Source: Promicromonospora sukumoe 327MFSha3.1 (lineage in GTDB: Bacteria; Actinomycetota; Actinomycetes; Actinomycetales; Cellulomonadaceae). Taken from it: a stretch of 64,000 nt of DNA. The notes beneath the pieces were generated by a model. That model was not told the DNA's origin and did not search any database. It saw only the letters and a list, made by a program, of their open reading frames with translations. The stretch is from positions 248,001 through 312,000 of the forward strand of contig NZ_ARQM01000011.1 of assembly GCF_000385135.1 (NCBI RefSeq). Reading direction: 5' to 3'. Numbering within the stretch: position 1 is the first letter of the stretch; the number at the start of each line of letters is the position of its first letter. This document shows, in pieces, positions 17,763-24,720 of the stretch. The translations under genes were made by a program, and so were the position numbers.

Positions 17763-18580
17763 CGTCCGGGCGGGTGACGCTGGTCGGGGGCGGCCCGGGC
17801 GCCGTCGACCTGCTGACCGTGCGCGCCTGGCGGGCGCTGCAGGCGGCCGACGTCGTCGTCGCCGACCGGCTGGGGCCCGTCGAGATCCTCGCCGAGCTCC
17901 CGCCGCACGTCCGGGTGGTCGACGTCGGCAAGGAGCCCGGCCGGCACCCCGTGCCGCAGGAGCGCATCAACGAGCTGCTCGTGGAGCACGCGCTGGCGGG
18001 CGCCCACGTGGTGCGGCTCAAGGGCGGCGACCCGTTCGTGCTCGGCCGCGGCGGCGAGGAGGTGCTCGCGTGCGTGGCGGCCGGCGTGCCGGTCGAGGTG
18101 GTCCCGGGCATCACGTCCGCCGTCGCCGTGCCGGGGCTGGCCGGCATCCCGCTCACCCACCGCGGCGTCACCACGGGCTTCCACGTGGTCTCGGGCCACT
18201 GCGCCACCTCTGACGTGTCAGACGCACAGATCCCCGGACGGATCCGTGCGGCTGACACGTCCGGGCCGCTCGACGCCGCCGCGCTCTCCTGCGTGCGCGA
18301 CGGCACGGCTACGCTTGTCGTACTGATGGGGGTGCGGTCCCTCGGCGCGATCGTGGCGCAGTCCCTGGCCGCAGGCGCCGATCCCGGAACTCCCGTGGCG
18401 ATGGTGGAGAACGGTTCCACGCCGGAGCAGCGCGTCACGCGGGCCCGCCTCGACGAGGCGGCCGCCGTGGCGGCGGCCCGTGGTGTGCGGTCGCCCGCGG
18501 TCGTCGTCATCGGCCGCGTGGCCGCGGCAGGGCTTCTGGAGGGTGCGAATGAGCGACGTCTGGCAGGTGCCGGTGTCTGA
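17759..18580 (+). CDS. cobA: Uroporphyrinogen-III C-methyltransferase (siroheme synthesis)
   Basis: SUMT makes precorrin-2 from uroporphyrinogen III using two SAM, the first committed step to siroheme, the cofactor of NirB. The 273-residue protein shows VTLVGGGPGAVDLLTVRA, VVADRLG, VRLKGGDPFVLGRGGEE, VPVEVVPGITSA and a C-terminal VVVIGRVA. The 42-bp element at 18216-18257 is inserted in frame (VSDAQIPGRIRAADT) after SGHCA, where other SUMTs have a short variable loop. GTG start overlaps the nirD stop. There is no CysG-type dehydrogenase/chelatase domain, so those steps must be encoded elsewhere. Confidence 0.93.
   Translation: MTSGRVTLVGGGPGAVDLLTVRAWRALQAADVVVADRLGPVEILAELPPHVRVVDVGKEPGRHPVPQERINELLVEHALAGAHVVRLKGGDPFVLGRGGEEVLACVAAGVPVEVVPGITSAVAVPGLAGIPLTHRGVTTGFHVVSGHCATSDVSDAQIPGRIRAADTSGPLDAAALSCVRDGTATLVVLMGVRSLGAIVAQSLAAGADPGTPVAMVENGSTPEQRVTRARLDEAAAVAAARGVRSPAVVVIGRVAAAGLLEGANERRLAGAGV
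18216..18257. repeat. 42-bp palindromic element inside cobA
   Basis: TGTCAGACGCACAG, 14 bp, CCGTGCGGCTGACA, extended by ACG/CGT outside; arms partly diverged; in frame. Confidence 0.88.
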
Positions 18581-19724
18581 CGCCGCAGCGCCCGCCCGCG
18601 CGCAGGCCGCCCACCCGACGCTGGGCCAGGTCATGGCCGGTGCGACCGTGCTCGTCACCGCCGAGCGCCGGGCCTCCGAGCTCGCCGCCGCCCTCGAGCG
18701 GCGCGGCGCGACGATCCGGCACGCGCCCGCGCTCAGCATGATCCCGCACGTCGACGACGAGACACTGATCGCCGCGACCCGGGCCATCGTCGCCGCGCCG
18801 CCGGACGTCCTGGTGGTCACGACGGGCATCGGCTTCCGCGCCTGGATCGAGGCCGCCGACGCGCACGGGCTCGCGGAGCCGCTCCTCGGCATGCTCGCCG
18901 GGATCCGGCTCGTCGCGCGCGGGCCCAAGGCCCGCGGCGCGATCCAGGCCGCCGGGCTGCAGGCCGACTGGGTGGCCGAGTCCGAGACGTCCGCCGAGGT
19001 GGCGGAGGTGCTGCTCAGCGAGGGCGTGGACGGCCTGCGCATCGCGATCCAGCACCACGGCGCGGGCGCCGACGGCCTGGACGAGGTGTTCGAGAAGGCC
19101 GGCGCGCAGGTCGCCAGCCTCGTCGTCTACCGGTGGGGCCCCGCACCCGACCCCGCCGCCGTCCGCGACTCCGCGCACGCGGTGGCCGACGGCGACATCG
19201 ACGCGGTCGTGTTCACGTCCGCCCCGGGCGCCGAGGCCTGGCTGCAGGCCGTCGAGGCGGAGGGGCTGGTCGAGCGTGTCCGCGCCCGGTTCGCCGACGG
19301 CGGGACCGTCGCCGCCGCCGTCGGGCCCGTGACGGCCAAGCCGCTGGAGCACCGCGGGATCGTGCCCCTGCAGCCCGAGCGCGGCCGGCTCGGCGCGCTC
19401 GTGCGCGCGCTGGTGGGGCACTACGAGCGCATCGAGTCCGTGGCGCTGAGCACCGTGGCCGGGTCGCTGGTGATCCGCGCACGCGTGGCCGTGCTCGACG
19501 GGCAGGTGCTGCCCCTGTCCCCGACGGGTGTCGCGGTGCTGCGGCTGCTCGCCGCGGCGGAGGGCGACGTCGTGCCCCGCGACCAGGTGCTCGCCGCGCT
19601 GCCCGGCGACTCGCAGGACACACACGCCGCGGAGGTGGCTATCGCGCGCCTGCGCGAGGCGGCGGGCCGGCGCGACCTGATCCGCACCGTGGTCAAGCGG
19701 GGCTACCGCATAGAGCTGGCCTGA
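18549..19724 (+). CDS. nnaR: HemD-like transcriptional regulator (NnaR-type): uroporphyrinogen-III synthase fold plus winged helix
   Basis: The 391-residue product joins a uroporphyrinogen-III synthase-like region (about 30-270, with LVTAERRASELAAALERRGA and VVFTSAPGAEAWLQ) to an OmpR/PhoB-type DNA-binding domain (about 300-391, ending IRTVVKRGYRIELA). NnaR in Streptomyces and mycobacteria has this architecture and activates nitrate/nitrite assimilation genes. Its location overlapping cobA by 32 bp in the nir operon supports that role. Whether it still has synthase activity cannot be told. The ATG at 18549 has GGAGGG upstream. Confidence 0.8.
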   Translation: MSDVWQVPVSDAAAPARAQAAHPTLGQVMAGATVLVTAERRASELAAALERRGATIRHAPALSMIPHVDDETLIAATRAIVAAPPDVLVVTTGIGFRAWIEAADAHGLAEPLLGMLAGIRLVARGPKARGAIQAAGLQADWVAESETSAEVAEVLLSEGVDGLRIAIQHHGAGADGLDEVFEKAGAQVASLVVYRWGPAPDPAAVRDSAHAVADGDIDAVVFTSAPGAEAWLQAVEAEGLVERVRARFADGGTVAAAVGPVTAKPLEHRGIVPLQPERGRLGALVRALVGHYERIESVALSTVAGSLVIRARVAVLDGQVLPLSPTGVAVLRLLAAAEGDVVPRDQVLAALPGDSQDTHAAEVAIARLREAAGRRDLIRTVVKRGYRIELA

Positions 19725-19770
19725 GGCTCTGGCTCCCTCTTTCGGCGGGCTCGTTTTCGACGGGGCTGGT

Positions 19771-19840
19771 TCCCCTTTGAGGTCTAAGTTTCTTCGCTCT
19801 GCGGCTGTCCAAAGCGAAGAAACTTAGGCCTCAAAGGGGA
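19771..19840. repeat. 70-bp inverted repeat (copy 1 of 2)
   Basis: Arms of 28 bp with one mismatch (core AAGTTTCTTCGCT) enclose a 14-bp loop. A second 70-bp copy lies at 22143-22212. It fills the gap between the convergent nnaR and GyrI-like genes. There is no U-tract, but the hairpin could act bidirectionally on the two transcripts. Confidence 0.85.
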
Positions 19841-19861
19841 TCGGTCATCCGCGTCCAGGGA

Positions 19862-20359
19862 TCAGTCCGCCAGCTTGAACGCGAGCTCCGTGTCCCACTG
19901 CGCCATGTCAGGCTGCTCCGCGGGGTCGGTCAGGTAGAGCTCGAGCCGGCCCGCCCAGGCGTCGCCGGCGTCGGTGTCGTGCCGGTCGAAGGTGAGTCCC
20001 TCCTCCTCGGCCCACCGCAGCAGCGCACCGGTGGCGTCGACCAGGCTGTCGGGGTGCCCGTGGTGGACGGTCGTCACGTACCGCCCGGCCGGGATCGCGC
20101 CCACCGTGACGTCGCCGGACGAGGTGAGTGCGGCGTCGTCGGGCACGGGGAAGCCGACCTCGACGACGAGCTCGGCGTCCATGTCGATCACTTGGTACCG
20201 GAAGTACGGGGCGCCGGCGGGGTGCGAGCCGTGCTCGACGATCCAGCCGGCGACCTCGGGGATGCGGTCGGCGATCCTCGCGATCTCGGACATGGTGACC
20301 GTGTCGGTGATGCCGGCGGTGGCGGTCTCGGGGCGCGTCTCGACGCGGTAGGTGCTCAT
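19862..20359 (-). CDS. GyrI-like small-molecule-binding domain protein
   Basis: The 165-residue protein resembles stand-alone effector-binding domains of the GyrI/AraC-type SOUL-like fold. Characteristic pieces are PYFRYQVIDMDAELVVEVGF, AGRYVTTVHHGHPDSLVDAT, WAEEEGLTF and a C-terminal LELYLTDPAEQP. Such proteins bind or hydrolyse small hydrophobic ligands, and some inhibit gyrase. No DNA-binding domain is present. ATG 20359 was preferred over 20392 because homologous sequence starts at about MSTYRVE. It lies 37 bp after the tetR stop on the same strand, so the two probably form an operon. Confidence 0.7.
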   Translation of the reverse strand: MSTYRVETRPETATAGITDTVTMSEIARIADRIPEVAGWIVEHGSHPAGAPYFRYQVIDMDAELVVEVGFPVPDDAALTSSGDVTVGAIPAGRYVTTVHHGHPDSLVDATGALLRWAEEEGLTFDRHDTDAGDAWAGRLELYLTDPAEQPDMAQWDTELAFKLAD

Positions 20360-20396
20360 GCGGGTCGGACCGTCCGGACGCCGCGGACTCATCGGT

Positions 20397-20984
20397 CTAG
20401 CGGAGCGCGCCGACCAGGACGGACTCGACCAGCTCGCGGACGGCGGTGTCGTCCGGCCGTGCGCCGAGCTCGCCCGCGAACATCAGGTGCCCCGTGCCCA
20501 CGACCGTCATCGCGAGGTAGCGGGGCTCGGCGCCGGGCGTTACGCGCCCGTACGACTGCTCGGCGGTCAGGTAGGTCGCCAGCGCCCCGGTGATCTCGGC
20601 GAGCAGCGGCACACCCGCGGGCGAGGTCTCGCGCAGCCGGCGGCGCAGCTCGTCGCGCGCCGTGATGAGCGCGACGACGGCGAGCGCGACGTCGTCGAGC
20701 GTCGTGGCCAGGAACCCGGACACGTTGCCGACCACCGTGCCGGTGCCCGCGGCGGCGATCAGGCGTTCGCCGGCGTCGTCGGCCTGCTGGATGCGGGAGC
20801 GGACCAGCGCGGCGAGGAAGTCGTCGAAGTCCGCGAAGTGGCGGTGCAGCACACCTTTGGCGACACCGGCCTCGTCGGTCACGGCGCGGCTGGTCAGCGC
20901 CGCGGCGCCGCCCGTCGCGAGCAGCCGTTCCGCGGCGGCCACGAGCTGGGCGCGCGGGTCCTGGAGCGCCACTCCGGTGGGCAT
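20397..20984 (-). CDS. TetR family transcriptional regulator
   Basis: The 195-residue regulator has an N-terminal HTH (ALTSRAVTDEAGVAKGVLHR then HFADFDDFLAALV) and a helical ligand domain. The ATG at 20984 follows GGAGAGG. It is divergent from a SAM methyltransferase, and the gap contains two copies of an identical palindrome (21042-21059, 21063-21078). The most likely job is repression of that methyltransferase in response to a ligand. Confidence 0.88.
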   Translation of the reverse strand: MPTGVALQDPRAQLVAAAERLLATGGAAALTSRAVTDEAGVAKGVLHRHFADFDDFLAALVRSRIQQADDAGERLIAAAGTGTVVGNVSGFLATTLDDVALAVVALITARDELRRRLRETSPAGVPLLAEITGALATYLTAEQSYGRVTPGAEPRYLAMTVVGTGHLMFAGELGARPDDTAVRELVESVLVGALR

Positions 20985-21034
20985 GGACGGCCCCTCTCCT
21001 GTCGCCGGGCCGCGGGGGTGCGGCTGAAGCAATG

Positions 21035-21078
21035 TTGCACGAGTGGGCGACTGCCCACTAGCGTGGGCGCATGCCCAC
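21035..21078 (+). promoter_or_regulatory. Methyltransferase promoter with twin TetR operators
   Basis: TTGCAC (21035-21040), 18 bp, TAGCGT (21059-21064), six bases, then the ATG: a leaderless promoter. GTGGGC-N4-GCCCAC occurs twice, at 21043-21058 (filling the -35/-10 spacer; extended by A/T on each side to 21042-21059) and at 21063-21078 (covering the start site). The centres are 20 bp apart, about two helical turns. Confidence 0.75.
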
Positions 21079-21991
21079 TTCGAGCTCGTCCGGCGACCTC
21101 ACCAGCTCTCACCTGCATCGCGGCGCCGCCGAAGGGTTCGGCGCGGACGCCGAGCGGTACGACCGCTCGCGGCCCGTCACGCCACGTGCGGTCGCGGACG
21201 CCGTCCTCACCTTTCTGTCCGACGGCGGCCGGCTGGGCGCCGGCGGCAGGCTGGGCGACGGCCGGGCAACCGAGGCCGACGGCACGCCGGGCGCAGCCGT
21301 CGAACCCGTGCCGCCCCGCCTGCTCGACGTCGGCATCGGCACCGGCCTCTCCGCCCTGCCGTTCCGCGCCGCGGGCGCCGAGGTACTGGGCGTCGAGGTC
21401 GACGCCCGCATGGCGGCCGTGGCCCGGGCGCGCGGCCTCGACGTCGAGGTGGCGCGGTTCGAGGACTGGGACCCGGCGGGCCGGCGGTTCGACGCCGTCG
21501 TCTCCGGCATGACGTGGCACTGGGTGGACCCGGTCGCGGGTGCCGCGCAGGCCGCCCGGACACTGCGCGACCGGGGCGTGCTGGCGGTGTTCTGGCACGC
21601 GGCCGACCTGCCGCCCACGCTCCGGGCGGCGCTGCACGGCCTCTACTCCCGCGAGCTGGCCGGCACCCCGGGAGCGGGCATGTACGCGCCCGGCCGCTCG
21701 GCCGCCGACGGCTACGAGGCGATGCTCGACCGCGCCGAAGCAGGCCTGGCGGAGGTTGGCGGGTTCGGCACTCCGCAGCGCTGGCGGCACGCCTCGGAGC
21801 GCCGGTACACGGCCGACGAGTGGCTGGACCAGGTGCCGACGTCGGGCGGGTTCGGCCGGCTGCCCGAGCCGGTGCAGCGCGCGGTCCTGGCCGGAGTCCG
21901 GGGCGCCCTGGAGGAGAACGAGGCCGTGACCGACGGCGCGTTCACCGTGCGCCACACCACCGTCCTGCTGGCGGCCCGCCGCACGGCCTGA
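21071..21991 (+). CDS. Class I SAM-dependent methyltransferase
   Basis: The 306-residue product is a class I methyltransferase of the methyltransferase-11 type. Motif I is LLDVGIGTGLSALPF, motif II VLGVEVDARM, and a GMTWHWVD motif follows, as in trans-aconitate methyltransferase-like and menaquinone-type enzymes. Substrate is unknown. An Ala/Gly-rich insertion of about 25 residues lies before motif I. Transcription appears leaderless and controlled by the divergent TetR through two operators. Confidence 0.85.
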   Translation: MPTSSSSGDLTSSHLHRGAAEGFGADAERYDRSRPVTPRAVADAVLTFLSDGGRLGAGGRLGDGRATEADGTPGAAVEPVPPRLLDVGIGTGLSALPFRAAGAEVLGVEVDARMAAVARARGLDVEVARFEDWDPAGRRFDAVVSGMTWHWVDPVAGAAQAARTLRDRGVLAVFWHAADLPPTLRAALHGLYSRELAGTPGAGMYAPGRSAADGYEAMLDRAEAGLAEVGGFGTPQRWRHASERRYTADEWLDQVPTSGGFGRLPEPVQRAVLAGVRGALEENEAVTDGAFTVRHTTVLLAARRTA

Positions 21992-22049
21992 CCACCACGA
22001 CCCGGCTGGCCCGGACCCGCCCCGCCCGTCCCAGCAGACCCCGCCCAGC

Positions 22050-22139
22050 CGATCCCGTCCCGCCCGATCCCGTCCCGGCCGATCCCGTCCCGGCCGATCC
22101 CGCCCCGCCCGATCCCGTCTCGACCGATCCCGTCTCGAC
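22050..22139. repeat. Six 15-bp tandem repeats
   Basis: Units of CGATCCCGTCCCGGC with minor changes run six times without gaps and end against the 70-bp palindrome. The 306-bp gap 21992-22297 therefore holds this array, the palindrome and the sigma-operon promoter, and no gene. Confidence 0.9.
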
Positions 22140-22142
22140 CAA

Positions 22143-22212
22143 TCTCCTTTGAGGCCCAAGTTTCTTCGCTTTGCGCCGCCGCAAAGCGAAGAAACTTAGG
22201 CCTCAAAGGGGA
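22143..22212. repeat. 70-bp inverted repeat (copy 2 of 2)
   Basis: Arms of 32 bp (core AAGTTTCTTCGCTTTGC) around a 6-bp loop, nearly the same as 19771-19840 and the same total length. It lies between the methyltransferase and the first sigma operon. Confidence 0.85.
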
Positions 22213-22241
22213 TCGCCCCAGCAGACCCGGTCTCAGGCATC

Positions 22242-22265
22242 ATCGTTTTGCCCCCACCGCCCGTC
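22242..22265 (+). promoter_or_regulatory. ECF-type promoter, copy 1
   Basis: ATC, 17 bases, CGTC, the variant copy of the AAC-N17-CGTC motif found ahead of every unit of the sigma array. It lies 33 bp upstream of the fused sigma gene ATG. Confidence 0.6.
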
Positions 22266-22297
22266 GGAGAGGGTGAGAGGGAAAGGGGGCGTCACCG

Positions 22298-24049
22298 ATG
22301 GCGCAGTGGGAGAGCGAGCTCGAGGAGCTCATGGCGCGGCGGGGCCGCGCACTGGTGGGGTACGGGTACACGCTGTGCCGGGACCGGGGGCAGGCCGAGG
22401 ACCTGGTGCAGGACGCGCTGGTCAAGGTGTTCTCGCGGCTGCGGCGTCCCCGGGACATGTCCGGCACCGCCCAGGTCACGGACCTGGACCAGCCGCGACT
22501 GACCAACGCGGAGGCCTACGTGCGCCGGGCCATGCTGACCATCTACCTGGACGGCTACCGCCGGCAGACGAGCTGGACCGGCATCAAGCACCTGCTGGCG
22601 GACGACGACCGGGCGCCCGCCGCGGAGCGCGTCGCGACGGCCCGGGTCGACGTCGGCGTGGCGCTCGCCAGGCTCTCCCCGCGGCAGCGCGAGTCGGTGG
22701 TGCTGCGGTTCTTCGAGGACATGACGGTGCCGCAGATCGCGCAGACCCTGGGTACGAGCCCGGGCACCATCAAGCGGCACCTGTCCAACGCGATGGACCT
22801 GCTGCGCGACTCGCTCGCGGAGATCACGGTCCCGGAGATGGACACGACGCTGGACGAGCGGCTCGACGCGGTCTCTGGCCTGGTGCGCCGTCGCCGCGGG
22901 GTCAAGGTGGCGGCCATCGGCGGCGCCTCGCTGGTGGTCGCGGGCATGCTCGCCGTCGCTGCGCTGTGGGGGCCGTCGCGGCTCCTGTCCGAGCCGGTGG
23001 TCCCGGCCACGCAGAGCCCCGAGCTGTCCAGCGCCCAGGCGGGCGGGCAGGTGCCCAGCCAGTGGAGCGAGCACGGCCCGAAGTACCAGTGCGGCATGGA
23101 GGTCACGGAGCTGACGTCGACGTCGGACACGGTGGAGCTGGAGCTGACCGGCGACCTGGAGGTCGGCGAGTACGGCCTCACCGCGCCCGTCCGGATCACC
23201 CGGACGGACACCGAGGGCCCGGCGCTGGACGGCGGCGAGCCCATGCTGGTCTTCGCCCAGAACGGCCAGGTCGTCGACCTCGGGGCGGGCTGGCACGAGG
23301 GCGGCTACGTGCTGCCCGACGCCGGGAGGTCCCAGGATGACGTCGCCGGGGCCAGCGCGGCCACGGCCTGCGGCGACTGGACCATCGGCATGGTCGCCGA
23401 GACCTACCTGGAGCCGCGGCCGGCCGGCACCTACGACGTCTACGCGGTCATGCCGTGGACCGACTTCGAGGACCAGAGCGGGATGGCCGTCAGCGAGCCG
23501 GTCACCATGGAGGTCCCGGAGGTCGATGTCGAGGCCGAGGATGCGCTGACCGTCGACATCCGCGACGGCTACCAGCCCGAGTGGCTGGCGGGCACGGACC
23601 TGACCTGCGGCGCCCACGCCTCGGACATCCCGGCCGGCCCGCACCTGCCGTGGGAGCGGTCGGGCCTGTCGCTCGGCGACGCCTCCGACGGCGACGACGC
23701 CTTCACGCCTAACGGCAAGGTCCGCGTCGTGTTCACCGAGCTCCGGGGCAAGGTCGTCGACACGACGCGCACCCCGGTCACGCTGGTCTGGATCAGCGCC
23801 GGCGGGCAGGTCGTCGGGGTGGGCCGCGACGTCTGGTCCGAGCCGGCGGAGCCGCTGCGGCTCCAGCCGAAGGGCACGCAGATCCTCGACGTGCCGCTCG
23901 AACCCGACACGACCTGCCTGACGCACCCGGAGGAGGGCATGCCCGACGGCACCTACGTGCTGTACGCCCTCACGCAGCTCGACCCCGGCGCTGACGGGGA
24001 GCCGCAGTACGTGGCCGCGGAGGCGTCCGTCCACATGATCGGTGAGTGA
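22298..24049 (+). CDS. ECF sigma factor fused to a membrane-anchored extracellular domain
   Basis: The first 175 residues are a SigE-family ECF sigma factor: region 2 (LVGYGYTLCRDRGQAEDLVQ) and region 4 (LSPRQRESVVLRFFEDMTVP then QIAQTLGTSPGTIKRHL). The same frame continues through an Arg-rich stop-transfer (VRRRRGVK), one membrane helix at about 203-224, and roughly 355 extracellular residues. The ectodomain has two lobes, each with paired Cys and shared motifs (QNGQVVDLGAGWHEGG; IRDGYQPEWLAGTDLTCG). In the three neighbouring loci the equivalent sigma and membrane proteins are separate overlapping genes, so this is a true fusion. An in-frame ATG at 22838 marks where the second gene would begin and could give a separate product, although its ribosome binding site is weak. 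The predicted topology tethers the sigma domain at the inner face of the membrane. No ZAS zinc anti-sigma motif is visible. Confidence 0.85.
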   Translation: MAQWESELEELMARRGRALVGYGYTLCRDRGQAEDLVQDALVKVFSRLRRPRDMSGTAQVTDLDQPRLTNAEAYVRRAMLTIYLDGYRRQTSWTGIKHLLADDDRAPAAERVATARVDVGVALARLSPRQRESVVLRFFEDMTVPQIAQTLGTSPGTIKRHLSNAMDLLRDSLAEITVPEMDTTLDERLDAVSGLVRRRRGVKVAAIGGASLVVAGMLAVAALWGPSRLLSEPVVPATQSPELSSAQAGGQVPSQWSEHGPKYQCGMEVTELTSTSDTVELELTGDLEVGEYGLTAPVRITRTDTEGPALDGGEPMLVFAQNGQVVDLGAGWHEGGYVLPDAGRSQDDVAGASAATACGDWTIGMVAETYLEPRPAGTYDVYAVMPWTDFEDQSGMAVSEPVTMEVPEVDVEAEDALTVDIRDGYQPEWLAGTDLTCGAHASDIPAGPHLPWERSGLSLGDASDGDDAFTPNGKVRVVFTELRGKVVDTTRTPVTLVWISAGGQVVGVGRDVWSEPAEPLRLQPKGTQILDVPLEPDTTCLTHPEEGMPDGTYVLYALTQLDPGADGEPQYVAAEASVHMIGE

Positions 24050-24074
24050 GCTGCCCGGTCGAGGCGGGCCGACC

Positions 24075-24098
24075 AACGATTCCTCCCCGGTGCGCGTC
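24075..24098 (+). promoter_or_regulatory. ECF-type promoter, copy 2
   Basis: AAC, 17 bases, CGTC, 50 bp upstream of the second sigma gene. GATTCC follows the AAC, as in copy 3 (GGTTCC). Confidence 0.65.
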
Positions 24099-24147
24099 AT
24101 GGGGTGTGTGGAGACGATGACAGCACACACGCACCGGGGAGGTGGCC

Positions 24148-24720
24148 ATGGCGGGGTGGGAGACCGAGCTCGATGAGCTCATGAGGACGCGCGGGAGCGC
24201 GCTGGTCCGCTACGCCTACATGCTCTCCGGCGACCGCGCCCTCGCCGAGGACCTGGTCCAGGACGCCCTGGTGAAGGTCTACTCGCGGCTGCGCCGGCCC
24301 GGTCGCGGCGGGGTGGGCGTGGCCGCGGGGAGCAGGGCGCACGATCTCGACTCCCCGTTCACCAACGTGGAGGGCTACGTGCGGCGCGCGGTCCTGACCA
24401 TCTACCTGGACGGCTACCGCAAGCGGCAGCGCTGGTCCGGCATCAAGCACCTGCTGGCCGACGACCCCAGCACCCGCGGCGCCGACCAGGCGGCGTCGGC
24501 CCGTGTCGACGTGATGACGGCGCTCGCGAAGCTCGGCGCCCGGGAACGCGCCTGCGTGGTGCTGCGCTACTTCGAGGACATGACGGTGCCGCAGATCGCC
24601 GACGCCCTGGGCACCGCCCAGGGCACGGTCAAGCGGTACCTGTCCGACGCGACCAAGAACCTGCAGGAGATCCTGCGCCCCGACGACTTCCGACCTGCCG
24701 AAGGGAGGGCCGCCCGATGA
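24148..24720 (+). CDS. SigE-family ECF RNA polymerase sigma factor
   Basis: The 190-residue protein has sigma-70 region 2 (LVRYAYMLSGDRALAEDLVQ) and region 4 (RERACVVLRYFEDMTVPQIA then DALGTAQGTVKRYL). A Gly-rich linker of about 15 residues separates them. The ATG at 24148 is preferred over GTG 24142 because GGGGAGG lies 5-6 bases upstream of it. The stop overlaps the next gene by ATGA, the usual arrangement of an ECF sigma with its membrane regulator. Its own promoter carries the array motif, so autoregulation is likely. Confidence 0.92.
   Translation: MAGWETELDELMRTRGSALVRYAYMLSGDRALAEDLVQDALVKVYSRLRRPGRGGVGVAAGSRAHDLDSPFTNVEGYVRRAVLTIYLDGYRKRQRWSGIKHLLADDPSTRGADQAASARVDVMTALAKLGARERACVVLRYFEDMTVPQIADALGTAQGTVKRYLSDATKNLQEILRPDDFRPAEGRAAR

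Noticed and set aside
22050-22139. CRISPR array
   Set aside because: Units are 15 bp, contiguous and have no spacers; no cas genes. The same applies to 39574-39677.
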